From Cordia subcordata (taxonomy: Eukaryota > Streptophyta > Magnoliopsida > Boraginales > Cordiaceae), in NCBI GenBank assembly GCA_028554755.1, contig JAPTOF010000005.1:11794501-11858500 (forward strand): a stretch of DNA of 64,000 bases. Direction: 5' to 3'. Under the pieces are notes generated by a model, which was not told the DNA's origin, did no database searches, and saw only the letters and a program-made list of their open reading frames with translations. Positions 21,701-35,644 of this stretch are shown here, piece by piece. Each line of letters opens with the position of its first letter. The stretch's first letter is position 1. Both the position numbers and the translations under genes were made by a program.

Positions 21701-24700
21701 TACTATATTTTGGACCGGATAATCTCCAATGAACACCCCTAGTCACATGACCACTGAAGAATCGTCATTCTGGTTTGTTGTGAAGTTGCGAACCGACCTC
21801 ATACTCATGAAGCACATAGTGGAACAATCTAGCCAGGACATGGCAGTTACACCTTTCCCATAATATGCAGCATAAGATACAATGCTGGAATCACATTGAA
21901 CAGCCAGCAGTGATGGTTCACTTTCTGGCTAGTCAACTAGCCCAAAACAAATCTAGTTGTTGAACTCACATTGATATGTCAAGCTCCCATCTTGTATAGG
22001 CGACATCCTTATTGTACCAAATAGAAGAAAGCCACAATCGAGGGCCACCATCTAGTGCCCATACTTCTGGCTGATAACCCAACTCTCTTAAGCTGACTCT
22101 AATACCACATGCAATGACCTAAGTTCAACTACTAACTTGTCAAAACATTGAGCCTATCAATTAGACAAAAAGCTTAAGCTCCTTGGAAGCACCAACACCT
22201 AAGTTCAACTACTAACTTGTCAAAACATTGAGCCTATCAATTAGACAAAAAGCTTAAGCTCCTTGGAAGCACCAACACCTAAGTTCAACTACTAACTTGT
22301 CAAAACATTGAGCCTATCAATTAGACAAAAAGCTTAAGCTCCTTGGAAGCACCAACTCACTAACATCCTTTGCATTAAGTGGGATGCCATATTACACTCT
22401 GCCTCACCAAAATGCTTGACACACTGATTAGACCAGATAAACAAATAGTCATAATTCAAAGAAATAAGAAAAATGAAGACCCAAGACAGTTAAGACTCAT
22501 ATTACTTGGAAGCTACTAGAAGGAAGCTAGTTATAATGGCAGCAGACATGCACATGTCAGTAAACAAGCAATGAGTTAGTTACAGGAATGGAAATAACAA
22601 ATAAGAGAGAGTTAGAAGCGGCAGCTGTACAAACCACCACATATAAATCTGTACATACATCATAGACATAACTAGCATAAAACAGTTCATTCTTCAGATA
22701 TTTTCTCTCTAGTTTCAGTTTCTTTTGCAAAACACCAGCAAAAAAAAAAACCAAGCAATGTAGAGCTCACACTTAAGCTGTAGCCACTCTAATCGTACGT
22801 TTAACAATCAAGTTCAACTACTAAATTTTGAAAACATTGAACCTAATTAATTGACCCATGCTTATGCCTTTATCCATAGTACTCAGATTCCATGTCCTCA
22901 TAAAGCAAACATATTACAAGATCAATATTGAAGAGGATGTTACAATCTCATCCACTCACATATACTTGATGTTGTGGTCAGACTAGACATACCAACACCA
23001 CAATCCATGACTACCAAGCAGTGTTGAGCCCATGCTTTACACTAGTAACTTGGCTTTGTGGCCACTTGTATCAATTATAGTCCGACTACTGGAGTGTCAA
23101 TATATTAAGCCTATCAACTTACTCAGATGCTTAAGCTCATATTAATTAGTAATGAACCAAGTCATTATAGAACGGTCACAAATTTAATTAAAAACTGGGA
23201 CGGGTTTTTATATTGTCATTGACATAGGAACCTCAACTACATATGCACACAATAGAATAAGAAAGGATAAATCAAGCTCACACCTACCATCAACCTTCTC
23301 TACAATGCAGAGGGAAACAGTTGCCTTAACTCCAAACACAGATTCCACAGTTTCCTACCTTATATCATAGACAATCCGTCATTCTAGATATGGGATAAAA
23401 GTAGGCAGAGATAAAGGCGTACAAGGACCAAAGGGCACAAAACCATCAATTTCTTAAACCTCGCAAAGCCTGTCAACGCGTGCTCCAATGCCATAATGTG
23501 AAGGAGAATGAATTGAAAAGATTACAGTGGGTTCTCAAAGTAAACTAATGTTGTGGTTGTTATATGCTTATCTGAAATCATAAATCTGGAACGCATATAA
23601 AATGATATGCATTTTAGATTTAAGATTTCAGGTAAGCATATAACAAACACAACATAAATGTAGCTTCCAGAAACTATTGAACCTCAGGCAATCTATATTA
23701 TGGGCAAGAGTAAGGTACACTATGTGTATTGATCTTCAATACAAACTAAAACTAGAAATCTTTTGACATTTCAACAAAACAGTTGGTTAATTAGAAATAG
23801 CAGTCAACTACACAAGCGTTATACAAAGGTAATGATGATGTATAGTAATTTCTATTCACATTCCCCATCAAACTGCAGCAGCCAACCGTATAATTATGTC
23901 ATTTATTTGATAAAAAAGACATGAGAAATTACATTGGCAATCTTCTCTTTCAGATCATCATTTTCATTGCCTTCTGGATCTATATCCTCCTCTTTCAGAG
24001 CCAGCATTATTAGTTCATGTAGTGAAGCAGGATCGCTTAGTTGTATAGCGTTAAAATGGGCAAACCGTCGCAGAACTTGCTGGTACATCAGTTCTTTGCT
24101 GTCAAGACATAAAAACCAGTGGTTTAAAGTTTTCTGATTTTCTAGAGAAGAAAAGACCATGAAAATTAAAATATAGCATCAGAAGTTTGAAATACATCTA
24201 ACTGAAGGCATATCTAGAACTTGCAGATGTATCGTTCCCGTGAGGTGTAACTCATAGAAAGCCCAGTCTCCAGAACAACGTTCTGCAGTAATTGGTATCA
24301 AAAGGTTGACATAATTCAGGAACTAGAAAGGCACAACATCACCAGAAAATTGTTTTCTTGACAAACTGCAACTTAGATTTCTTTGACTATTATTAAACAG
24401 ACAACTACACTATACTGGTCAATTTTATTCCTGAACCAGCAATTAGAACCAAAGGGTAGAAGATTGACTCTGCATTATCAACAAAGATATATCTGCCTAT
24501 ATAAACAGGAAAATGAATCGTTGACCGAATTACAGTTATACTTTGTTGGAATACAAAATTGGAAACTTTGATGTGCAGTTTACACTGTATCAGCTAAAAT
24601 AACCAAGTAAATGGTAAGAGGCATGGGAGATTGTTGTTCTGGCTCTTGTTTGCATGTGGTGTAAGGATATAGATGTTCCTATCAAAACAAAACACTGGAA

Positions 24701-27700
24701 GCTCACACAAAACAATCAACTAACCCCGTTAAAAAATAAAGTAGTAATCCAGATTCCAGCCTAAAGAGAAAATGGGAGAATTGGAGAAAGAATAGGAAAA
24801 TCAATGAAAAGAATTGGAGAAAGAATTTAGGGGGAAGCAAGAGAGACTGAAGCAGGTCAAAAGGATTGGAACTTTTTCTGCTGATTGTTTGGTCGTACTA
24901 CTTTTATTTTAACTCTTCCTTAAACCTTTAGTAAGTGAACTTGCAAAGAGATTTCTCTCTCTTTTAATCCATTTTCCTACCCTCCTAAATTTGTGTCAGC
25001 ATGCATATTATGCTACATTCAAAATACAATTGGCTTGTGGATACAAACGTTGCTGGAAGCCTAGGGTTTTCTTACGGTTATTCCAGTGACTACTTATCGT
25101 ATGTATTATAAAGAAATGATAGAAGCTCAAGATTCTCAAGGAATATTATAGCAATTTTAGTCAATAAGTATCCAGAGCTCTTCAAGTTACAACAAAACTG
25201 CCAATTGTGCACCTAGCATTTTGTTGTTTACTTTATCACACAATAAGACAAAATTACAGATAAGACCTTTTTCCAGCCAAATGTATCACATTCTACATTT
25301 TAAGATTGCAGAAGTCCAGCATAGTCCTATTAAAATGAAAGGGGGGTGGGGAGAAGGGAAGAAGGTGGTTAGCTTGCAATTCAACCAAGTGTTCTTAAGT
25401 TGTACATGCAAATAATTTGCTAGTCCAAACCTGTCTACTGCTAATCTAATGCAGGAAACATAAGAAACAGGTACACCACCTCAAATTGACTACATTGGCA
25501 AGATAAAGGTGAGTATTGTGCTGAAGCAAAGCAAAAACATCATCTGCCATCCCAACATATGTGCCGTGCTTGATAATATCAAGCAGTCCTACATGGAATT
25601 AGATTCTAGACATTAGTTAATGTCGTAAAACAAATTACTTCCAATCACAAGCAGGGAAATAGTTTATCATGTACCTAAGTGACAATTAGAGTCGATCTCA
25701 TTAATAAGCTCCTGAACACTAGAAAGGTCTGCAGTTTCTTTCTGGTTCCTCCGCTGTCTGATAGAAGACCTGCATTATACTTCTCCATGAGTAATTGGTT
25801 TACAGTAGTACTCACTCATAACTACAATTAAAATCTTTAATGTTCAGACTTCTGATCTAAAACAGAGGACCTTATTGAAGCAGGCCATATAAAATGATTT
25901 GGTCCAAGAGGGTCCTTCTAATGCTGTCTTAAGAAGTATTTTACAAATCAAACAAGGTAAATACATAAAACCAAGATGAGAAGAGAGAGAGTTTCAAGAA
26001 TTGAAATTTATTGATTCAGTAAAATGAGCTACATTCCACATATATTTATTTATAGATCCCACTAGTAGATATTTTGGGATCTTTCTATAGCTGTTCAAGT
26101 CTTTTTAACTCACTTTCATGTCGTATAACTAACCTAACCAACTAGAAAACGGACACTTAGCAGTTCTTTCCCTATAACTATAGTGCAGTATGATACTGTA
26201 GAGTACTCATTATCAATCCCCCCTCAAGTTGATCATGGTAGAAGGCCAGAGGCAGCTTGCTTCAGGGATCATTAAACTGCTGCCCACAGAGGGATCTGGT
26301 GAATTAAGTCAGCCACTTCTTCAGTATAAGACAGATAGCAGAGTTATAAAGCCTTAGAAACAATCAGTTCTCCAACAAAATGGCTGAATATGTTTAGTCC
26401 TCCATGGAACACAGGGTTAGAGGCCAATGACAAGGCTGAGACATTGTCACAATGCAAGATTGGAATAGCTATAGCCTATAGGAAAAGACAGATAATGTAA
26501 GATGAAGGTCAGCCACTTGATTTCTGCTGTAGAGTGACCCACAACTCTATATTCAGTCTCAGTAGAGGACCTAGCAGCAGTGGGCTGCTTCTTAAACCAC
26601 CAAGATGCTTTGATGGATGGCAAAAACAAACTTAATATTTTTATTAGTCCTCTAGTCCATGCAATGCATAGGACTAAAGTACCCCTCACATGTAGCTGGA
26701 TTTTCTAGAATGAGAAAATAGAGGAGCAGCTTATCAGCAGAGACTAGAGAAAAAGGATGAAAAATTTTTCAGTCAAAGAGAAATCCAGAAAGAAAGTCAA
26801 TAATTCATACACCACAAAGAGAGTTCCTTCAAGCTTAAAAAAACAAAAAACAAAAACAAAAACAAAAAAACTAGATCAACATCCTTCTCCTCATACTTTT
26901 GTGTGTTTAACAAGACAAAATTCTAATTGCAAATAAGTTATCCTTTTATCTAAAGCAATAGAATCCATTTATTGGTGTTTCAGATTCAAAACAATGAAAT
27001 CCATTCAATTTGTGTTTCAGATTCAAAATGTTATAAATTTTTTCTAGCGGGCTGCCGCTTATCTTCTTTAGTATAACAACTCACTTCATCTTGTCAACCA
27101 GCAGCCGGAATTTGGAAAACAGAAGTGAATGTATATGGGCGAGATCAGGGCTACCTCACAGAGGTCAGGCATGAGTTTCTTTCCGAATGAGCTGAAGGCT
27201 TAACTTGCAAGTATGCATGTAACCTTCCAGCAGGATCCAGTGAGTCTGTCCGTACCATCTTCTGTACTGGGACTTTATGTGACTTCATCACTATGAATTG
27301 AAAATCAACAGAATTCAAAGTCCAGAGAAATTATCAGAATATGTTACATTTAATTGCTAGGCAAGAGCAGGGAGAAAATTAACACACATACAAGAAGGTG
27401 ACGGATCATTGGAGGACTCTCTGTTTGAAGCCTTGGGGCTAGGTGGAGAAGAATCCATTGTCTGCATCATCCATGACATACAAAGAAAAAGTGAAAAGTA
27501 GGCAAGCTAAAACAAGGACTAGTAGAGAAGGTGTGTATATATAAAAATAAAGAAATTTGTTAATAAAGTGGTGCAAGGACCAACCTGTAGATATTTACAT
27601 TAGTTATTTAAGTTTTCCATACATTCTTGTAAAAACTATCTACATCAACTATACAAGAAATATAACAAAAGGAAGTACAACATAAAAAGTTTTTAGAAAA

Positions 27701-30700
27701 TAGCAATATCACCATCTACATTGAGTATACGGGAAATATAACAAAAGAAGTATAACATAAAAAGTTTCTAGCAATATTCTCTGGTTCTCCAAAAATAGCA
27801 ATTTCTATGACCATGTTCATTAGCACAAATTCTTATGATACTAGATCCATGTTCTGTAGATAGGATAGCCACATAAACGGTGTACAAATGCATTTCACAC
27901 TGATGCATTAAGGCCAATGCAGAGAAACAATGTGCCAATGAACCATATCTAGAATTATAAATGTAAAATTCTGCAAGGCTACAAGCAGTTGATAGACGCA
28001 AAAGACCTAAATGTTGAAGTTGCAACAGATATTTTCGCAATATGCTTTCATCTGAAGGGATATTCATTTCAATTCGTTTGAAATATATCTTGAGGTTGTT
28101 CAGTTTTAAAGTGAAAAAACTCAGATTCACATTAAAGTTTAGACTGTACAGAAACAGTCTAAAATCTATGAATTAGTAAATGCATCAGCTTACCAATTTG
28201 TATTTTCTAATTAGATGTCCATTTCTGCCAGATCTCAAATACATATTATTACATTTTTAGTTGAGTTTTACAATATTCTGGCTACTATGCACAAGTCAGA
28301 GAATGTGGATAAGGGAATCCAGACTCCATGTTGCTAGGCTTTGAGATTAGAGAGGACTGAAGATGTAGACATAAGGAGGAGGTTGGATTGCAGGATGTGT
28401 TCTTTATGGCCGCAAGTCTTTGACTGCTTGATGGAGGCTTGAGATAGGAAATTTCATGGAAGCCAATCTGGTTGAGGGTTAGAGGTACCTCTCAACTTCA
28501 TCCCCCAAATACAAAAGAGTTCTAAAATCAGGCCCAACACCAATCAGATAGATCATATTCAGTCAGCCTAACACCAATCAGACAGATCATATTCAGTCAG
28601 CTGACTCAAAGCAGATGCCTTGTTCGTCCCAGTATCAGAGCCAAAAATACACTGGTTCAGAATATACGTTTACGACAGCTTGATTTTTGGCACTTAACTT
28701 CCGCATTTAATTATGAGTTAGCAGATGACTGACAATAAGTCGGCAAAGAGTAGAAGAACATTGTCCACAAGTAACAGCCAACCAGAAATGGAAGTTTTCT
28801 AATTTTAAACATTCTCTAGAAAAGGAGTTTCTGATGCTATTGTGAAAAACATCATATATGCATGACAACATGCGTAATACCTCCTAGAAGAACTGCACTA
28901 CCACCTTATTACATAAATTAGTTCCACTATAAACACTTTCATTTTGAAACTCATGCCTCTTAGATTTGACCCTAGTCCTTGGAGTTGCAGAAACATAGAA
29001 AGCCATGGAGAACAAGGGAGCCAGGTGCCAAATAATACAATCCTAGATTTATTATATACGAGGCATGAGGAGCTGCCCATCATTCTCCGTCTAATATATC
29101 GAGTCTTTCTTCTGAGGCAACTAAGGTGGAAACTAACTCAAATAGACTATACCATGAAGCTAGTCTGTAAAAAAAATCAAATAATATGAGATATAGCTAA
29201 ATAAGCATACCTGTTCTTGAAATGTCCTCGACTCATTGGAATTTCTCAACTTTGATTCTACCACAGACTGTATCTTCTCAATGATGGCCTCCTGATTCAA
29301 AAGGCTAACCTGTATTGCAACATAAAAATGCTCTAACTTACCACAGAGAGTGCAATTTATATATATTGGAGATAAATAAAACACATGATCAGTTCCACCT
29401 TCTTTGAAAATCTAGTTTACCGTAACTGGTGCAAGTAGGGACCATATCAATTTCTGAGGAGCTAATGAAAATCTAGAAACGTTCGAGGGGCAAAACGTGA
29501 CTTACAATTTCTTATTTAGATAATAGCTAAAAATTCGATTAATGGGAAGTGGAAAACAGTTTGAGACTGCTGAAACTGAAAGTTAAGATATTCAATAATG
29601 GAGAATAGTAGTATATCAATGAATGCCTCAGATATGCAGTTGAAATATTTATCCACAACCAGGGCAATATGAACTATTAATAATAGAGTTGTTATACTTA
29701 TTCTGTTAATATTAGTTGACAGCTATACACTCAGCTATACTTTTGACATGTGCTTATTTAGTTAGTTATTACTAGTACCTCAAGACTTGAGCACTCTATA
29801 AATCGTATACGTAACCACTCTATTCTAATAATGGAAATCATTTGCTTGCCTCCAAAATATCTGTTTCTACAATTATCATTACTGAAGTAACAGTAATAGT
29901 AAAGCAGATCTTTCCAGGCTATGCAGACATTCTATTTCCCTGCTTCACCACTATTAGATAAAAAAGGACTTACAGTTCATATTAACATAAAATAAAAGTC
30001 TCTATGTTTATATCCATCTAACAATCCAAATTAGGATATACAGAACACATTCAAGAGCTTTGTTGAGTGACAAACTCCTTCTAAGAAAGAGAGAAAGAGA
30101 TTTATTACAGATATCTTGATCATGAAGGACATCAATAACTAGGAAGGCATGTCGAGTGACTTGGCAGAAACTTAGAAGTGATCTTTGGAAACTTAATTTG
30201 CCCTCATCATTTAGTATTTAGCTTGAAGTAACAAACATTCATTCAGTTGTGCCATGTTCAAACATCTGTTCACTGCACATATATCAAAGAGCTTTCTCCT
30301 ATCTAGTGGAGGTCTCCCAAACAAGGTTGCTCTTGCTAATTGTTTATTTGTTGATGCAATACTTGAAATTCCATAATGGTCTATACTTTGCAAGTAGAGT
30401 AATCAGCTGAAGAGAAATGAACTACTGGGCCTACTTTGTACGGCTATGCCCTGTTGTGGCTTGTCTAAGTAGCTTTTTCCCCAATTCTATAATTAGGGAC
30501 CCAATCCATCATTCAGCAGAGCATATTTAACTTCAATTTGTACAAAAAAGATCTAGGAATTGCAATACTTCACTGATTATATTTTTGAGGAAGAAAGCTC
30601 TTTGTTGTGTATATATAAATAATATGACTGTAGTCCACTTGCACCTAACCCTTTCAATCAGAACTTGAAAAGGCCGGATCAAGTGCACAAGGCTGCCGCA

Positions 30701-33700
30701 AATAACTCGATCTAGGAAGGATGATGTATGCAACCTTACCCCTCTTGCCATAGAGGCTGTTTCTAAGACTTGACTAAGAGCAACTCTTACAGTGAGTACT
30801 TGACCATTGCACCAAGCACAACATTCAATAAAATGTAATATCTGAAAGTTACAGCAAGTAAGCCACCTGAAAGACTAGAAGACAGAAGAACAAATAGGTC
30901 TATTCTTGATCTCACTCCAAATCTATTTTTTAGATTCTTAGCCCAAATTTGAAGCAATTCATATGAGCATCTAATCCATCCTTGAAATCCCAATTTGCAT
31001 ATTCACCAATTTATTCTTACCCTCTTACCCAAAAGATTAGCTTATGTAAATACTCAGAACTTTAAAAAGTACAAGTTCTCACTGCTCATTGGCACACCAA
31101 ACATGTTGAAGTTCTCTTTTTCCTCATTTATTTTGTATGTCATTTCTCCATCCATTATCCATTGTAAAACCAACCTTATTGTATTTCTTCCTCATCTTTT
31201 TAACCCCGAATTAGTTATCAATAACCTCCATGACTTTCACTGCTCCAACACTGTATACAGCACTTTGACATACATCAATTTCTCCTCATTTTCAATTTTT
31301 CTCGGTTGTGGTTGGAGAAGGCTACTGTTCAAGTAAAATGCACGAGGGACTATCCGTTCTTCACCAGTTCCACCAAAAACTCCCATGTTAAAAGCTGTTA
31401 AGCAAAATCTAAAAGAAAATGCCAACTTCACCACCGAAGCACTCCTAATGGTCTAATGGTGCCTCATTCATCAACAGTAACTACAATGCATCTTTGTTCT
31501 GAAACAGTAAGTCACCAACCTAATTGTTGACCACCTACAAAATATCAACTTTTCCATCAAATAGCATTGCACCTTTTACCCATACACCAGATAGTGATTA
31601 CAATTTTAAATTAATTATCAATTACCATACAGTAAATTTTGTTAGCATAATGAAGAGATAATATTCTCGAACAAATACAATCATTGCATGAAAGAAAGAC
31701 ATCTTTCAAGGGAACGACACAAATATAGATGATTTCACTTTTTAAACAAACTACAGCTGTATTTACCTCTCTCTTTGTAGGATGCACATTTACATCAACA
31801 TGCTCAGATGGCAACATGATTGACATATATACAAAGGGTTTTGATGCCTTCGGCAATGTTGCAGCATAAACAATTTCAATTGCTCTCTTCAGAGCACCAC
31901 ACTCGACCAGTCTATCTGGAAACAGGAAAAAGAAATGAACAAGGGGAGGCAAAAATGAGAACTTTGCTTAAGAAATAAGAATTACTAAAGAGAACAAAAG
32001 GTAAATAAAGACCAGTTTTCAGTAATTTTTGAAGATGATAGATGCTTGGATTACCTAGTTATCATCTTTGATCATATGGAAGATGACAGGGAAAATTATT
32101 TTCGAATTATAGGTAAGTTGGGGATACGCAGAATGAGTCTGCATACCCTATTTGACAATGGGGCATGGAAAATTGTGAAATAGAGAACAATAGTATCAAA
32201 GAAACAGACCATTACAAGTTGAGATACAACAAGGGAGTGCAACAGAGAACCTAAGATCCAATGTGAACAATTTTAACGAGTGCTGTTCCTATAAGATTGA
32301 ATAGGAAACATTTGGCATTGGCAGACAAAGCTTGACCATGTTAATTTGATATAAATCACCAAGGATGAAGCTTGACCACCCTATTCTGATAAAGTAAATG
32401 TAACTTGCAGCACTTAGCATAAGATCTTTTGATGCAACGAGGATGGAGGTTGAAAGTGCACAGTATAGCCTCACCAAGTATCTAAACCATTTTTCTATTA
32501 CAAACCGCTGATACTACTGTCAGGTAGTGCAGAAATTTCACCAAAAACTTAGAAGGATAGCACATAATAAGGTATCTTTCTGTCTCGAACCTATCGTTGG
32601 ATCTTATGTATGAATATAATGAAAGGGTAGGCTACTATTTGTTACTAAACACAACATGAGAATGAAAGAGTTTCAGGGAACCAGATTAACCAGTTATGAC
32701 ATCATAGATGACAACAACATACCATTGATGAAGAGTACCATGGTTATCTTCTTTGCGACATAATTGGCATTGGAGATCAAACCGACCATCTTAAAAATCG
32801 AACTTGATGGATCATTTTCAGAAGCTTCTGCTTTCATCAGGTTTTGCGCAACTGTGACTCCATAAACAGATCTTATAGCATCAAGCCTTGAGCCTGTCGG
32901 AGTGGAGTGCACATCGGCTCTAGGAGCTCCATGCTAAGCATGATGAATTTACAATGCACCAAGCAGATCAGGTACCGTGATCTAGCGGAAAATTTTAAAA
33001 GATACTACAGAAAATTTGAAAGATGACAACAAGTTGCCCAGAGACTAACCTTTCTGCAAGAGAAGCTCACATTTATGTGGTGAATGGCAAAACGACTTAG
33101 AAGGTCCACGATTTTTGGATAGTCATCAGCAGAATTCTGTAGCGTTTTTCTTCGAGCAATCATGTTATAAAATAAGTTCTCAACCTGGGTTCCGATGAAG
33201 AGAAGAAGCTACTATTAGCTTTTCAGGAAATTTCCAAGAAAAGAAGAAAACAGTCACAAATAGTGGGGCTCCAAAAGCAGTTATCCTAAAACATTGCAAG
33301 ATGTATTCCAGCTCCTAACAGAAGATTCAACTACCCAATCATCAACTTCTGTCTCTTAAAGAAATATAAAAACACACAATTTGACGCGTAGTAGCACTCA
33401 TCTGACTTCTGACCATTCCTCGAAAATTCAATTTGATCAACCACAACTTGAAGTTCTATTTTTCTAGGACAGAGAACAGAACTTCCTTGTCTCTCATATT
33501 TACTCGCAATAATTGAACTCCCTTGTTCTTTTAAGGCATTCAAGTTTCTCAACACAAATCCCAAGCTATTGAATTGTCATGACCAATTCAAATATCTAGA
33601 CCAAGGGAGATAGAAACAAAACACGGCCAAAAGTTTAGAACCATACCATGATCTGAGTCCCCTTTACTGCGGCACATGCCTTTGGCTCATGCTCCATCTC

Positions 33701-35644
33701 ACCATCTCTATATGTCACCCTAACCAACAAAATAGCAGCAAAGAGATAGAGCAAACGCATATATATGCTATGTGCGTGTAATTTTTATTATATATTCTTC
33801 AATTTGTAACCAAGTAGTGAGACAAAACAAACCAAAGAATATATATATTTGCAAAACAGAAAAGAAAATAAGAGTTTTGTACAAACTAAAATCAGAATTC
33901 TATATGATATACAGAAAAGAAAAGGGTAGAAATCAGACACAAGACGAAGATCAGATACAGAAATACATTGCCGGAAGGGGAGAGAGAGATTGAGAGAGAG
34001 AGAGGTACAGAAAGACAAACTGAAGTCGAAAATCAACACCATGAAAGTTTCTCAAGAATTTATACATAACATGATAATCAAAATAACAAATATAAGACAT
34101 GCTTTCCAAAGTCCTTAAACAAGAGATAACATAAAAAGAAATCATCATTTACAAACCCCATTAGACATACAATTCCATGCAAATCCATTGATGTCACTAC
34201 ATTTGCATGACATGCCTCTTTTGAAATATATAGTGATTGAACTGTAACCTGTAACCATGCAGTTGACCACTGGTAATGGTAGTGACAGTCACGTGAGCCA
34301 CATAGGTCATGCTTGCTAATGCCTCCCCTCTAAACCCCATCGATTTTATTGAATGTAAATCCTCGAATTTTGTCAGCTTTGATGTCGTATGCCTTTCACA
34401 TAGTATTGGCAGATCCTCATGCTAGACAAAAGAGCAAAGGAAATAAAAACTATGATAAAGTTAAGAAAAATTACGCATGACATGCACATATACAAAAATA
34501 TTACTCTACACAAGCAATTTAATCATGGCTTATATATCAATTCATTTTCATGTTGAACCTTATAAAAAATAAATAAATAAACAAAATTTGTGTACAACAA
34601 AAATGTCTTCCAGTAATAAATTATGGATTTCAGATATCAACACATAGTCCATGAAGATAAGCACTCGCAGTCAACAAAAGCAGCTTGATTACAAACAGCA
34701 CACTTATATATTGCTACAGTTTAACACCTGCATGAAAAATAGATGCAAAAGATGTTATTTGTGCAAAAACTTTTAAATCTAACATGTGGGCTCTTTCGGC
34801 AAATAGAAAGGTAAAAGGTTAAGTAGCCACTCAAGAACAAAGGAGACATCTAGAACCAAAAAGATACACGAGACTTTATCGATTGGACAACAACTATGAC
34901 ATAATCCTTAGTAAGGCCGTATAAAGAATATTAGAGAAGGACATATGTAAGGCCTATATTGAAGTGATCAGAACTATGTATGCCAGAAGAATGACATACA
35001 TAAGCCCAAAATAGGGGAACGCCCAATGCTTTTCCAGTCACAATCACTCCACAGCAATGATCAACTTTGGCCCATATCTTTTTGCCCCAATTATGGAGAC
35101 CACAATAGCCATATCCAGAATCAGCTATAAGAGTGCATTTTTATGGTATATGACATTGTCTTAGTGGATGAGTCTATATGGAATGCATTTGCAGTTTTGC
35201 GATTATGTGCATTATGAACATATGTGTAACTGCATACATGAAAATGTGAAACAAACATGGAATTAGTAACAGAAAAAATCGCTTTTCAAGATTTGTTTCT
35301 CTGAAATAATGACTGTAAATTACTGAAGCCGTACAACTACGCATTCACACACACACACACACATATTTATGCTGGTAAGTGATAATTACGCGGACGCCAT
35401 GGCCGTCATCGGAGACTTGGATGAGCTTGAGGCCGCCGTCCTTGACGACGACGGAGACGGAGGTGGAGTTGGCGTCGAGGCAGTTCTCGACGAGCTCCTT
35501 GACGGCGGAGACAGGGCGCTGGATGACCTCTCCGGCGGCGATTCTGTTGACTACAGACTCGTCGAGGCGCTGGATTTTGGGAGGCTCTTTAGGAATAGGT
35601 GGCGTCGGAATGCTCACTTTTTCCGATTCTTCTTCAATCTCCAT
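15758..35644 (-). CDS. MLH1: DNA mismatch repair protein MLH1 (16 exons)
   Basis: MLH1 is a MutL-family ATPase that pairs with PMS1 (or MLH3) in nuclear mismatch repair and meiotic crossing-over. Exons: 35644-35390, 34421-34249, 33719-33647, 33184-33050, 32933-32723, 31915-31767, 29309-29211, 27461-27392, 27290-27155, 25769-25675, 25588-25480, 24098-23933, 20353-20192, 19074-18906, 16156-15996, 15802-15758. All have GT/AG borders and phases that join into 735 codons plus stop, close to the about 737 of Arabidopsis MLH1. GHKL ATPase motifs: [10 protein letters not shown] (31-40), KELVEN with the catalytic Glu50 and Asn54, SDDGHG (78-83), GFRGEAL (114-120). The C-terminal dimerisation domain (from about residue 500) ends in the conserved FERC. 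The start ATG is the only one before [17 protein letters not shown]. Introns are large (up to 3.6 kb) and carry transposons. An E2F-type site lies about 105 bp upstream. Confidence 0.96.
17068..17539. mobile_element. Tourist-like MITE (472 bp) in MLH1 intron 14
   Basis: Left end GAGGGTGTTTGGTTTGGCTT and right end AAGCCAATCCAAACACCCTC are inverted repeats. Both are flanked by TTA (17065-17067 and 17540-17542), the 3-bp target duplication of PIF/Harbinger elements. No transposase. Confidence 0.85.
19889..19973. repeat. ~42-bp tandem duplication in MLH1 intron 13
   Basis: The unit CTGGAGACCACGATAGATGA plus GATGATTTATACAA with its lead-in ACTATACC/ACTATATC occurs twice back to back. Confidence 0.75.
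20884..21741. mobile_element. Non-autonomous hAT element (858 bp) in MLH1 intron 12
   Basis: The ends TAGGGGTGTTCA and TGAACACCCCTA are inverted repeats, with TTGGAGAT/ATCTCCAA just inside. Both ends are flanked by GTCACATG (20876-20883 and 21742-21749), the 8-bp target duplication typical of hAT transposons. The interior has an ACACACTACAC / GTTACACACATTACAC array (21095-21315) and a GC-rich patch (21195-21460, GGCAGCCCGGCCCACGGGCC) unlike its neighbours. No transposase frame is present, so it would need an enzyme in trans. Confidence 0.88.
22117..22356. repeat. Three perfect 80-bp tandem repeats in MLH1 intron 12
   Basis: The unit starting ACCTAAGTTCAACTACTAAC and ending TTGGAAGCACCAAC recurs at 22117, 22197 and 22277 with no visible mismatch. 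Degenerate relatives occur at about 22810 (AAGTTCAACTACTAAATTTT) and 23080, so the unit derives from an older repeated sequence. Perfect copies suggest recent expansion. Confidence 0.9.
25977..26620 (-). mobile_element. Truncated Copia 3' end (RNase H, PPT, 3' LTR) in MLH1 intron 9
   Basis: On the minus strand at about 26610-26480 the frame reads [20 protein letters not shown] followed by AEIKWL, the C-terminal Copia RNase H (SKKQPTVARSSTEAEYR). TTGAGGGGGGAT at about 26227-26216 is the polypurine tract. The LTR runs from 26215 (TGATAATGAG) to 25977 (CTTCTCA), 239 bp. The 5' part of the element is missing. Several stops lie in the internal region. Confidence 0.8.
28526..28602. repeat. ~38-bp tandem duplication in MLH1 intron 7
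   Basis: The unit AACACCAATCAGATAGATCA plus TATTCAGTCAGCC/T occurs twice in succession with one substitution. Confidence 0.7.
35343..35363. repeat. (CA)n microsatellite in MLH1 intron 1
   Basis: Ten CA units beginning about 27 bases inside intron 1, just after the donor site at 35389. Confidence 0.85.

Noticed and set aside
22117..22356. Evenly spaced 80-bp repeats considered as a CRISPR array
   Set aside because: The copies are contiguous with no unique spacers, no cas genes are present, and the locus is a plant intron.
31237..31434. A minus-strand open frame in MLH1 intron 6 (contains [18 protein letters not shown])
   Set aside because: No recognised family, no splice context in phase with MLH1, and it lies between exons 6 and 7, which already join correctly.
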